Shown here one piece after another: positions 53,228-61,791 of a stretch of DNA of 64,000 bases. The stretch's first letter is position 1; each line of letters starts with the position of its first letter. A program made the translations under genes and the position numbers. The notes beneath the pieces were generated by a model. That model did not search any database. It saw nothing but the letters and a program-made list of their open reading frames with translations, and was not told the origin of the DNA. Origin of the DNA: an uncultured Lachnospiraceae bacterium (lineage in GTDB: Bacteria > Bacillota > Clostridia > Lachnospirales > Lachnospiraceae). The DNA is taken from the NCBI GenBank assembly GCA_947626415.1, contig CANQSA010000003.1:62001-126000 (forward strand), in the 5' to 3' direction.

Positions 53228-56200
53228 TTAGGATTCCTCTGTTTCTTTTTCCTGTTCTGTCTCCGCTTCCGGCTTCTTCCCTTTTTTCTTTTTAGAGATT
53301 ACCACTGCCGCAATTGCCGCAGCCGTGATCACAACAATCGCGATTACGATAATAATCACCGGTAAGCTGCTGTTGTCGTCGCCGGGCTCTGCATCCGGAG
53401 CCGAGGCTTCCGTCGGCGGTTCCGGTACATTCACATAGCTGATCTTAATATAGGATACATTGATCGCTGCGGAGTTGGAACGGAAGTTCAAGGTCAGCTT
53501 GCCGCCGGTGACATTCACGCTTCCTTCCACAACCGGCGTCGTCGCAACCGCTACTTCTTTTGCGATCACAGTTTCATGGTCGGTATCTTTATCCGCGTAA
53601 ATGGTCGGCGCGTTAGAAACATTCCACGGATCCGCCAGACCGATTTCCAGCGTATACGCGCCGTCTTCCAGTTCAAATTCATAGTCCAGATGACGGTCAA
53701 TGTTATTCTCAAACTGATTCTTGGTATACCGGTTTGTCTCCGTTTTTCCCAGCCCGTCTGTGCAGTCGTTCTGTTCATAGCACCAGGTATTGGCAGTATA
53801 CAGACCGTCGCTGATGCCGGAACCGTTATATTGGTCGGTCGCGTCGTCGACCAGTCCCCAGGTGTAGCCGGTAACCGGATCCTTGCCTAAAAGCTGTTCC
53901 GTCACACTGTTGTGTGTGCCGAACAGGTCGCCGTCCGATACAGTCGCCGGTCCGTGATCGCCGCAGTCTACAAAATAAGCCACTTTCGGATCTACATTTG
54001 CCCGTATGCCCTCGCCCGGCGCTTCTACGGTCAGCTTATATTCCTTGCTTGTGGTATGGTCCTCCGCGTAGACGACAATCGCGAAATCCGTATATTTTCC
54101 GTTTAACGGTAATTTCTGTACCTGCGTATCGTCCACGATACTGCCGTTGATCATCAGGTATCCGTTCTGATCGCCAATCGTAAAGGTCACATGGGCCTCT
54201 GCCTGGTCTTCCTTCAGCATCAGGCGGAATTCGCCGTTATTGCTGCTGATCTCTCCGTCGTCTGACGCCAGCTGCAGATCCGTATTGGTTCCAAAGGAGT
54301 GAATCGTATACAGGAAGGTACACAGTTTTGCCGATTCTTCTCCCGCAGCGCCCGTAAAGGTAAAAGTCACGACTGTTTTCTCTCCGCCGTCCGTGCTGAC
54401 TGTCTCCTTTGCTTTGGAAATAGCTTCCGCCGGTACCGGGATCAAAACCGAATATTCGCTGTCCGCGCCGCTGTAATTTAATTTTTCTTCATAGATCACC
54501 GTATCTCCCACGGAAATCTTCATGGTCTTGCCGTTGTCTGCTTTCCGGAAGAATCCGTACAGAGAGGTAGCCTCGTTTTCATCCACGATCATCCGGTAAC
54601 TGAAAGAACCGTCCGCGTTCGCGTAGCGGTAAGTTCCGTCTGATGTCACGCCCACAGATTTATTTCCGGCTTCCTGCATCTGATGCAGATCGTCATTTTC
54701 ATACTGCCCGTAACCCGGCTGAACCGTATCCAACAGATTCTCCTGCAGTCTGGCGTTTTCCTTATTGCTCATCAGCAAACCCACATTGACCGCGGAATCG
54801 TCGCTGACATAATTCCAGTAAATGCCATAGCGTTCCTGATACTGGGAATAATGGGTGACAAAGGTCAGATTGGCGTCTGTATCTTTTAAGGTAAAGGCCA
54901 GCTTTCCTTCTTCCTTTACCAGATGCTCATTGATATGTTCCATAAATTCAGCCACGCTGTTTCCGTTTACGATCCGAATAGTATCGGTACCGCTGCTTAC
55001 ATACTGCGCGTCGATCACTTTGGTCGCCGGAATGGTTACGTTTACGCCGGTCGTGGTCTGATTCATATTGCCGGAACCCAGCAGTGCGCTCAATACAACC
55101 GGACCGTACTTAAACGCGTAGGTATTCTCATTGTCCGGCAGGTTATACGCTGTCACCTGCATCGGCAGGGTAATCTCAATTTTCGTATTATTGGCAAACG
55201 GCCCTTTTACCAGCGCGTAACCGCCTGCTGCCGTAACAGGCGAAGCGGTTCCGTTTACCGTGATCGAAGCGTCCCCGGCCAGCCAGTCCGGCAGACGGAA
55301 GTAAATATTGATATCCGCGTCTCCGCCCTGCGTCTTGACGACAAATGCCGCCGTATCCGTATTGGGAATCTCTGTCGTCTGCTCTACCGTTACTTTTTTG
55401 TCCGTCCAGGTTACGGCAGAACTGATATACTGGTTCACGATCAGGCTGTTGTCCTTCTTAAAATACAGGCTGTCCTGCAGCTTGGTAAAATTCTCCATGC
55501 CGGAGCCGGTACAGCACCAGAACTTATCATACTGGGTACTGAACACCTTGAAATATCCCGTTGCCATCGGCTGGAAATACGTCGTCATGCCGGTTTCCGG
55601 ATTCTGGGAAGAAAGGATCGCGTTCAGATAGGTATTTTCATAATAATCGGAATATTTCTTATCGCCGGTAATCTCAAACAAGGTCCGGGTCAGCTTCAGC
55701 ATATTATAGGTATTACAGGTCTCGCAGTTACAGTTGGTCCGTTCCGCGTCCAGAATATTGTCCGCGCCGAAATGCTCCCATTCACTGTTGCCGCCTGTGA
55801 TATAGGTATGTTTCTCCGTTACCATGGTCCAGAACGCTTCCGCGTATGCCAGATAGTCGGACGCGTCTATCTTTTCCCCGTCTACCGTCTTGCCGTTTAA
55901 CTGTACATAGCGGTTCAGGGCGCCCACAAATTTGGGAATCGTCGTATTGGCATGCCGGTTATTCAAGACATTGGCTTCGTCGTTTTTAACCCGCTCGAAC
56001 AGCTTCGTCTCGTCAAACATATGCGCCGCAACGGCATGGGTGTCTTTTCCTGTGATGCTGTACAGATCATACAGACAGTCGTTCATGCCGCCATACTCAA
56101 TGTTCAGAACCGTAGTCTGCGTGGACGCGCTCCATTTGCTGACGCGGTTATAGATCCAGTCGCCCAGTCTGGAAGCCACCTCTTTGGCAGGCGCATAGCC

Positions 56201-56836
56201 GGTACACTGATAAACATCTACCAGACCTGCCAGAATCTTGTGCATGGTATACCAGGGCACCCACGCCTGTGTTGTAATATTCGTCAGGTTCTTCTCCACA
56301 TTGTCAAACTGCTGTTCAATATTGCTCTTATTTACCAGCGTGGAACCAAAAATAAAACCGGTTCCCACCTTGTCCTGACACTCCTTCAGACCGTCGATAA
56401 TGGTCTTTAAGATCTTCTCATACTGTGCTTTCTCCGGCGCGCCATCGTCCAGCGACGCATAAGCCTGCGCGCAGGCGGTCAGGTAATGCCCCACGCTGTG
56501 CCCGCCGATCAGGGAATTTTCCCAGCCTCCGTACCGGGTTGCCCCCTTCATGTCAAGTCCTGCGGTCTCGCGAAAACCCGCCAGGATTTTATCCGTATCA
56601 AAACTCAGCAGGTATTCGTTCTCTTTCGCGAACGCATTGGTAAAGTATGGATTTGTCAGCTTCACCTCATTCAGCGAAAATTCTCCGGCTCCCGCCAGTC
56701 CGCTCTCCTCAGGAGCAGCCGCAAATGCAAGCTCGGCATCGCCGCCCGCGGGAAGCCATGCCGATACCGTCAGAATCGCCGCCATGAAAACGGCAGTTCC
56801 GCGCTTCATTCTTTTTTTCAGTCCTCCGTAACTCAA
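53228..56836 (-). CDS. Membrane-anchored GH127 beta-L-arabinofuranosidase
   Basis: The 1202-residue protein has a signal peptide (to about AFA at residue 39), a GH127 (DUF1680) catalytic region over about residues 50-640, beta-sandwich domains, and a C-terminal membrane helix (about 1150-1175) followed by a Lys-rich, then Glu-rich tail. The zinc site of the characterised HypBA1 enzyme is present as Glu372-x-Cys374 and Cys441-Cys442 (in FWCCTGSGMENF), the first Cys of that pair being the catalytic one. Such enzymes release L-arabinofuranose from extensin-like hydroxyproline glycans. TTG at 56834-56836 with GAGGAA six bases before is the favoured start; ATG at 56809 is an alternative. It heads a transcript with an FtsX-type permease. 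Confidence 0.92.
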   Translation of the reverse strand: MSYGGLKKRMKRGTAVFMAAILTVSAWLPAGGDAELAFAAAPEESGLAGAGEFSLNEVKLTNPYFTNAFAKENEYLLSFDTDKILAGFRETAGLDMKGATRYGGWENSLIGGHSVGHYLTACAQAYASLDDGAPEKAQYEKILKTIIDGLKECQDKVGTGFIFGSTLVNKSNIEQQFDNVEKNLTNITTQAWVPWYTMHKILAGLVDVYQCTGYAPAKEVASRLGDWIYNRVSKWSASTQTTVLNIEYGGMNDCLYDLYSITGKDTHAVAAHMFDETKLFERVKNDEANVLNNRHANTTIPKFVGALNRYVQLNGKTVDGEKIDASDYLAYAEAFWTMVTEKHTYITGGNSEWEHFGADNILDAERTNCNCETCNTYNMLKLTRTLFEITGDKKYSDYYENTYLNAILSSQNPETGMTTYFQPMATGYFKVFSTQYDKFWCCTGSGMENFTKLQDSLYFKKDNSLIVNQYISSAVTWTDKKVTVEQTTEIPNTDTAAFVVKTQGGDADINIYFRLPDWLAGDASITVNGTASPVTAAGGYALVKGPFANNTKIEITLPMQVTAYNLPDNENTYAFKYGPVVLSALLGSGNMNQTTTGVNVTIPATKVIDAQYVSSGTDTIRIVNGNSVAEFMEHINEHLVKEEGKLAFTLKDTDANLTFVTHYSQYQERYGIYWNYVSDDSAVNVGLLMSNKENARLQENLLDTVQPGYGQYENDDLHQMQEAGNKSVGVTSDGTYRYANADGSFSYRMIVDENEATSLYGFFRKADNGKTMKISVGDTVIYEEKLNYSGADSEYSVLIPVPAEAISKAKETVSTDGGEKTVVTFTFTGAAGEESAKLCTFLYTIHSFGTNTDLQLASDDGEISSNNGEFRLMLKEDQAEAHVTFTIGDQNGYLMINGSIVDDTQVQKLPLNGKYTDFAIVVYAEDHTTSKEYKLTVEAPGEGIRANVDPKVAYFVDCGDHGPATVSDGDLFGTHNSVTEQLLGKDPVTGYTWGLVDDATDQYNGSGISDGLYTANTWCYEQNDCTDGLGKTETNRYTKNQFENNIDRHLDYEFELEDGAYTLEIGLADPWNVSNAPTIYADKDTDHETVIAKEVAVATTPVVEGSVNVTGGKLTLNFRSNSAAINVSYIKISYVNVPEPPTEASAPDAEPGDDNSSLPVIIIVIAIVVITAAAIAAVVISKKKKGKKPEAETEQEKETEES

Positions 56837-56869
56837 TTTACGTTCCTCACTTTCTCTTTGGATAAATTG

Positions 56870-56898
56870 ATTATAACAAACCGTAAATCATTTTACAA
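56870..56898 (-). promoter_or_regulatory. Promoter of the GH127 gene
   Basis: TTGTAA (56893-56898), 17 bases and TATAAT (56870-56875) on the minus strand, about 30 bases before the start. Confidence 0.78.
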
Positions 56899-56942
56899 AC
56901 CCTAAAAGTCAGAATTAGTGTAAAAAAGTCAGATGTCTGATT

Positions 56943-57662
56943 TTACTTTTCTCCCGGCGCCCAGACCTCCTGGAAGAATCCGGATTCCGAAGGCACCTCT
57001 TTGCCTGCGTACAGATGTCCGGTATCCCCAATCGTCTTACAGCGGAAACACGCCTCTCCCTTCACCCGTTCCTCCGTCTTTAAAACCGTAACGGAAGTCG
57101 GCGCAACAAAACAGCCCTGCCACAATACAGGCGCCGAAACGCCCAGTAAATGGGAAAGCATGACGAACTCTACACCCAGATGACAGAAAATCGCGATCGT
57201 ATCTTTGTTTCCGTTTACCACCTTATAATAATTGCCGCACCGCTCATAGCCGTGCCGCGCCAGCAGAAGATCCAGATTTTCCGCTACCATTTTCTGCTTT
57301 GCCGCGATCTCGCTATTGGCAAACAAAGGCGCATGCATCCACTCGTCTTTATTATACAGCTCCGGTTTTTTCGTCCAGAATCCCGGCATAAAATCCCATG
57401 CGATCCGGGTGCCCTCTTTTTCCGGGTTGGGAATCGGATAATAAAATTCCTGCAGCCAGTCATAGATTACCGCTTCTCTCCCCAGACGCTTCAGCGTACA
57501 GCCTGCCGTATCCTTCGCCCTTCCCAGCGGGGAACAGTAAAACGCGTCAATCTTTTCCTTTTCCAGCCGGTCCGCCAGCAGCTCCGCTTCCCGCCATCCT
57601 TTTTCCGTCAGAGAATCCTTCGTATAGTTAGGCTCTCCGTGTCTGATTATCAAAATTCTCAT
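56943..57662 (-). CDS. Histidine phosphatase family protein
   Basis: The 239-residue protein has the phosphoglycerate-mutase-like active site: RHGEPNYTKDSLTEKGWREA at residues 7-26 with the catalytic His8, CSPLGRAKDTA with the second Arg, and a later His in FCHLGVEF. The substrate is unknown. It overlaps the upstream HAD gene by four bases, so two phosphatases are made together. A weak T-rich hairpin follows the stop. Confidence 0.92.
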   Translation of the reverse strand: MRILIIRHGEPNYTKDSLTEKGWREAELLADRLEKEKIDAFYCSPLGRAKDTAGCTLKRLGREAVIYDWLQEFYYPIPNPEKEGTRIAWDFMPGFWTKKPELYNKDEWMHAPLFANSEIAAKQKMVAENLDLLLARHGYERCGNYYKVVNGNKDTIAIFCHLGVEFVMLSHLLGVSAPVLWQGCFVAPTSVTVLKTEERVKGEACFRCKTIGDTGHLYAGKEVPSESGFFQEVWAPGEK

Positions 57663-58318
57663 TGTCTTTGGTCTCCGATCACCTGTTTTACCATATCCGG
57701 GATCTGGGAAATGGAAGTCACCTTATACCGGGCCTCCTCCACGGTGCCGTACCCGTATGCCGCGTGGATAAACGGGATTCCTGCCTTATGAAACGCGGCG
57801 TCATAATCCCCATAGGTATCTCCCACATAAATTCCCAGCTCCACGCCGTTGCGCTCCATGATCAGCCGGATATTGTCTCCTTTCAGCTTGCCGGTATTGC
57901 CCGGACATTCAATGTCGTCCAGATATTTCCAGAAACCGTAATAATCCGCGAATACTTCGATATATCCGGCCTGACAGTTGCTTACGATAAAGACCTGATA
58001 CTGTGCGGACAGCTCCGCCAGCAGCTCCTCTGCGCCTGCGAACAGGTCGCCGCCCACTTTGGCCAGATGCGCCACTTCTGTCTCCATACAATGATCCAGG
58101 ATCTCATTTCTCCGTATCGGATCTTCCACATGGATCAGGTCTTTTCCGATATCCGTAAGAAGTTTCCCCATATTCCGCTGCATATCCGCAGCGGTAATCA
58201 TATAATCAATCTCCGGACAGTCCTGAAAGGCTAAATTAAATGCTTCAACGACCTGTCTGGAAGAATCCCACAGAGTCCCGTCCAGGTCAAAAATCACTGC
58301 GATCTTACTGTTTTTCAT
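57659..58318 (-). CDS. HAD-superfamily hydrolase
   Basis: The 219-residue protein has HAD motif I FDLDGTLWDSS near residue 10 with the nucleophile Asp, motif II VSNCQAGY, a Lys in motif III and the acidic motif IV YVGDTYGDYDAA. The helical cap after motif I suits a phosphoglycolate-phosphatase-like enzyme acting on small phosphorylated metabolites. The exact substrate is not predictable. Confidence 0.93.
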   Translation of the reverse strand: MKNSKIAVIFDLDGTLWDSSRQVVEAFNLAFQDCPEIDYMITAADMQRNMGKLLTDIGKDLIHVEDPIRRNEILDHCMETEVAHLAKVGGDLFAGAEELLAELSAQYQVFIVSNCQAGYIEVFADYYGFWKYLDDIECPGNTGKLKGDNIRLIMERNGVELGIYVGDTYGDYDAAFHKAGIPFIHAAYGYGTVEEARYKVTSISQIPDMVKQVIGDQRQ

Positions 58319-58348
58319 ATCGATTCCGTTCCCTCTCTCCCAATCAGG

Positions 58349-58777
58349 TTATTTTAAAATCGTCTGCACGAATTTTTCCAGGGCTTCCGCAGCGGCGGCC
58401 TGCTCAATGGGATAAATCATGGCGGCCTCCATTTTCTCGGAAACCAGTTTCGGGACGATAATCGTGATCGGCTGCAGCAGTTTTGTGGAATCGATCACTA
58501 GTTTGTCGTTTTTCAAAGAAATCCCGCGAAGCGTTTCCGCGTTGAAATAAAACGGACTTTCCAGTACCTCTCCGTTATACCGGATATGAATTGCGATCAG
58601 TTCCTTTTTTTCTTCCGTATACCCTAAGATCCAGCTGCTCACACTTCGTTTCAGAAACGATTTTTTCATCATATAGCCGTATACGACGTGATAATTCTCC
58701 AGTCCGGTCTGTTCGGTAAAAATTTTATTGATCTTCTCCTTAATCTGTTTATTCTTAAAAACACTGATCTGTGCCAT
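58349..58777 (-). CDS. Hypothetical protein (142 residues)
   Basis: I do not recognise this soluble protein. Visible features are the start AQISVFKNKQIKEKINKIF, a middle with YMMKKSFLKRSVSSWILGYTEEKKELIAIHI, and an Ala-rich C-terminal helix (EQAAAAEALEKFVQTIL). It lies between the HAD hydrolase and ung, with gaps of 30-40 bases, and probably shares their transcript. Confidence 0.75.
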   Translation of the reverse strand: MAQISVFKNKQIKEKINKIFTEQTGLENYHVVYGYMMKKSFLKRSVSSWILGYTEEKKELIAIHIRYNGEVLESPFYFNAETLRGISLKNDKLVIDSTKLLQPITIIVPKLVSEKMEAAMIYPIEQAAAAEALEKFVQTILK

Positions 58778-58819
58778 ATTTTCCTCTTTCCGGAGCTTTT
58801 ACGCAACAGGGCGTCTTCT

Positions 58820-59506
58820 CTACTGCTCCTCAATATTTTCAATCTGCCAGTCGATGGGCGTCTCTCCATGCGCAGCTAAAAATTCATTCGCCTTGCTGAA
58901 ATGCCTGCATCCGAAGAATCCGCGGTAAGCGGACAGCGGACTGGGGTGCGGCGCCTTCAGGACCAGATGCTTCGGATTCGTCAGCATGGGTTCCTTGCTC
59001 TGTGCCGGTCTGCCCCACAAGAGATATACGATCGGCCGGTCCTGTGCGTTTACGGCCCGGATCACCGCGTCCGTAAACTGTTCCCAGCCTTTTCCCTGAT
59101 GGGAATTTGCCTGATGCGCGCGCACGGTCAGCACTGTGTTTAACAGAAGCACGCCCTGATCGGCCCATTTCTTCAAATATCCGTTGTTCGGAATATAGCA
59201 GCCGCAGTCGTCATGCAGTTCCTGATAGATATTCTGCAGAGACGGGGGGATCTCCTTCTGCTCCGGCAAAACGGAGAAGCTCAGTCCGTGCGCCTGTTTT
59301 TCATTGTGATAGGGATCCTGTCCCAGCAGCAGCACTTTTACTTTGCTAAGCGGCGTAAAGTGAAACGCGTTAAAAATATCGTCTGCCGGCGGATAGATCA
59401 CCCGAGTCCGGTACTCCTGATTCACAAACTGATACAGTTCCCGATAATAAGGTTTCCCAAACTCCGACCGGATTCCGGTCAGCCAGTCATTACTGATCAT
59501 TGCCAT
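58820..59506 (-). CDS. ung: Uracil-DNA glycosylase
   Basis: This family 1 enzyme removes uracil from DNA at the start of base excision repair. The water-activating motif is GQDPYHNEKQAHGLSFSV and the DNA-clamping loop is HPSPLSAYRGFFGCRHF. I use the ATG at 59504-59506, ten bases after GAGG, giving 228 residues; a TTG two codons earlier is an alternative but too close to the ribosome site. Confidence 0.97.
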   Translation of the reverse strand: MAMISNDWLTGIRSEFGKPYYRELYQFVNQEYRTRVIYPPADDIFNAFHFTPLSKVKVLLLGQDPYHNEKQAHGLSFSVLPEQKEIPPSLQNIYQELHDDCGCYIPNNGYLKKWADQGVLLLNTVLTVRAHQANSHQGKGWEQFTDAVIRAVNAQDRPIVYLLWGRPAQSKEPMLTNPKHLVLKAPHPSPLSAYRGFFGCRHFSKANEFLAAHGETPIDWQIENIEEQ

Positions 59507-59539
59507 GTTCAAATTCCCTCTTTCGTTTCTGTCGTATTA

Positions 59540-60310
59540 TCACTGCGCAGACAGCCTGACGGAAACGCCTCTGTCCTGCAGATAGCGCTTCAGCTCTAAG
59601 ATTTCCATTTCCTTATAGTGAAACAGAGACGCCGCCAGCGCCGCTTCCGCCTTTCCTTCCGTCAGCGCGTCATAGAAATGTTCCATCGTTCCCGCGCCGC
59701 CGGAGGCGATCACCGGTATGGAAGCGTGTTCCGCGATCTGACGCGTCAGTTCGATATCGTATCCGGCTTTGGTCCCGTCACAGTCCATACTGGTCAGCAG
59801 GATTTCTCCGGCGCCCAGCTTTTCCGCTTTTGCCGCCCATTCCAGCGCGTCCAGCCCGGTATCGATCCTGCCGCCTGCCTGATATACATTCCAGCCGCTT
59901 CCGTCCGCCCTTCGTTTCGCGTCAATCGCAACGACAACGCACTGGCTGCCGAATTTATCCGCGGCGTCGCTGATCAGGCGGGGATTGTTGATCGCCGCGG
60001 AATTGACGGAGATCTTGTCCGCTCCTTCCCGCAGCAGTTCTTTAAAGTCATCGACCGTGCGGATCCCGCCGCCGACCGTAAACGGAATAAATACTTTTTC
60101 CGCCACGCTGCGCACCATGTCCACCACGGTTTTTCTGGCGTCGCTGGTCGCCGTAATATCCAGAAATACCAGTTCGTCCGCGCCCGCCTTATCGTAGGCA
60201 GCCGCTACTTCCACCGGATCTCCGGCGTCTTTTAAATTTACAAAATTGATTCCCTTAACCACACGGTTGTTATTCACGTCCAGGCAGGGAATGATCCGTT
60301 TAGTATGCAT
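59540..60310 (-). CDS. hisF: Imidazole glycerol phosphate synthase, cyclase subunit
   Basis: The 256-residue (beta/alpha)8 barrel has the catalytic Asp in [14 protein letters not shown] and the second in VVAIDAKRR, with phosphate loops FTVGGGIRT and [10 protein letters not shown]. With HisH it makes imidazole glycerol phosphate and AICAR in histidine synthesis. It overlaps hisH by 11 bases. No other his gene lies near. Confidence 0.97.
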   Translation of the reverse strand: MHTKRIIPCLDVNNNRVVKGINFVNLKDAGDPVEVAAAYDKAGADELVFLDITATSDARKTVVDMVRSVAEKVFIPFTVGGGIRTVDDFKELLREGADKISVNSAAINNPRLISDAADKFGSQCVVVAIDAKRRADGSGWNVYQAGGRIDTGLDALEWAAKAEKLGAGEILLTSMDCDGTKAGYDIELTRQIAEHASIPVIASGGAGTMEHFYDALTEGKAEAALAASLFHYKEMEILELKRYLQDRGVSVRLSAQ

Positions 60311-60944
60311 TGGCTGTTCCTCCTGTTCTGTCCCCGTGCGTCAGTTCCGCGAAGTTCTTTAAGATCCGCAGTCCCACATCGCCGGATTTCTCCGGATGAA
60401 ACTGACAGGCAAACAAATTGCCGCTCTCCACCGAAGCATGGATATGCGTACCGTATTCCGTCGACGCTTTTACAATGGATTCGTCTCCGGCTTTTAGATA
60501 ATAGGAATGTACAAAATACACATAGGCGTTTTCCGGGACCCCGGCAAACAATCTGCCCTGATTTTCCAGATGCAGAGAATTCCAGCCGATATGCGGAATC
60601 TTTAACCCTTCCCGGGCAGGAATCCGCAAAATCTCGCCGGGCAGGATTCCGAGGCCCGCCGCGCCTTCTGACTCATCACTCCGTTCAAATAGCAGCTGGA
60701 GTCCCAGACAGATTCCCAAAAATGGGATCTGCCGTTCCGCCGCCTGTTTAATCGGTTCAGTCAGTCCATACCGATTCAGCTTCTCCATGGCGTCCCCAAA
60801 CGCGCCCACGCCCGGCAGCACAATGCCGTCTGCCAACAGGATCGTATCGGCGTCTCTGGAAACAACCACCTCTTCCCCGAGAAATTCCAGTGCCTTCTGC
60901 ACACTTTTCAGATTCCCTGCGTCATAGTCGATTACCGTTATCAT
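60300..60944 (-). CDS. hisH: Imidazole glycerol phosphate synthase, glutamine amidotransferase subunit
   Basis: The 214-residue class I glutaminase supplies ammonia to HisF. The nucleophile Cys is in [13 protein letters not shown], and the His-Glu pair in [19 protein letters not shown] is typical. The frame is open to 61076, but the protein starts at ATG 60942-60944 ([11 protein letters not shown]) after GGAGG; the extra residues match nothing and lie inside the sirtuin-like gene, which overlaps by 23 bases. Confidence 0.97.
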   Translation of the reverse strand: MITVIDYDAGNLKSVQKALEFLGEEVVVSRDADTILLADGIVLPGVGAFGDAMEKLNRYGLTEPIKQAAERQIPFLGICLGLQLLFERSDESEGAAGLGILPGEILRIPAREGLKIPHIGWNSLHLENQGRLFAGVPENAYVYFVHSYYLKAGDESIVKASTEYGTHIHASVESGNLFACQFHPEKSGDVGLRILKNFAELTHGDRTGGTANAY

Positions 60945-61791
60945 TCGTTGCCTTACCTCCAAGTAATTCCGATAAAAATACTGCTGGATCTTTCGCGATC
61001 CCCATCGCCTTATTCTGCAGCTCCGGGCCGTACTGATAAAACCGTTCGTTGACCCGGACCAGAAAGGCGTTCTCATTCAGATACGCCATCCGTTCAAACG
61101 GAAACCGAACCACGCCGGGCGCTTCAAACGACTCTCCCAGTTCCAGCAGAAGCGTCTTCTGATGCATCGTCGTCTGCATCCAGTTCCGATATGAAATCCA
61201 GTCTTTGAGATATCCGTTTTCACAGTACAGCTTATCTCCGGGACCGCGCCGGATATTAAACCGAAGCGGTTTCCCGCAGTGCGGACAGCGCGGAAGATCC
61301 GCTGCATCTATTTCGGGCCGCTGCTTTAAGCGCTCATAAAAATCTGTCAGCAGCGCTCCGGCTTCTGTCACCGTATCCGTACAATTCTCCTCACACTGCA
61401 ACAGCCAGGGCGTACCAAACGGCATGACCGTTTTTTTCCTGTCTGCAAGGCTGTAGGAAAACAGACCATCCGTATTATTGCAGATGATAAAATAATTCTT
61501 AAAGCGGATCCACTGCCACAGTCTATCATAGTCGAAAATCCGGCTCTGCGCAAGCGCATCTTTCTCCTCCAGCAGGTGAAACAGACAGGCGTTCCGAATC
61601 CATTCGTCCGACAGCGCTGTTTTTGCTTCTGTTTTTTCATGCTTTCGATAGACCGGATCCCGCTGTATAAGCGCGTTTACATCTGCGCGCATTCCGTCCC
61701 CGATCGCGACGATCACACAGACCGCGTCCGCCGCCAGTTCTTTTACCCGCCGCAGCTTACTGCTTTCGTCTTGCCCTTGTTCTTGCTTCAT
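60922..61791 (-). CDS. Sirtuin-like (Sir2-related) protein lacking the catalytic His
   Basis: The 289-residue protein follows the sirtuin plan. VIVAIGDGMRAD stands for the GAG nucleotide loop; CNNTDGLF (residues 104-111) stands for the TQNxDxLH motif; four zinc Cys are in LLQCEENC and LPRCPHCGKPLRFNI; and LLLELGESFEAPG matches the nucleotide-binding end. Phe111 replaces the catalytic His, so ordinary deacylase activity is unlikely. It might transfer ADP-ribose or only bind NAD. It overlaps the sensor kinase gene (35 bases) and hisH (23 bases). The family call is fairly firm; the function is open. Confidence 0.75.
   Translation of the reverse strand: MKQEQGQDESSKLRRVKELAADAVCVIVAIGDGMRADVNALIQRDPVYRKHEKTEAKTALSDEWIRNACLFHLLEEKDALAQSRIFDYDRLWQWIRFKNYFIICNNTDGLFSYSLADRKKTVMPFGTPWLLQCEENCTDTVTEAGALLTDFYERLKQRPEIDAADLPRCPHCGKPLRFNIRRGPGDKLYCENGYLKDWISYRNWMQTTMHQKTLLLELGESFEAPGVVRFPFERMAYLNENAFLVRVNERFYQYGPELQNKAMGIAKDPAVFLSELLGGKATNDNGNRL

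Noticed and set aside
60945..61076. N-terminal extension of hisH
   Set aside because: HisH proteins start at [15 protein letters not shown] sequence; the extra frame lies in the sirtuin-like gene and has no family match.
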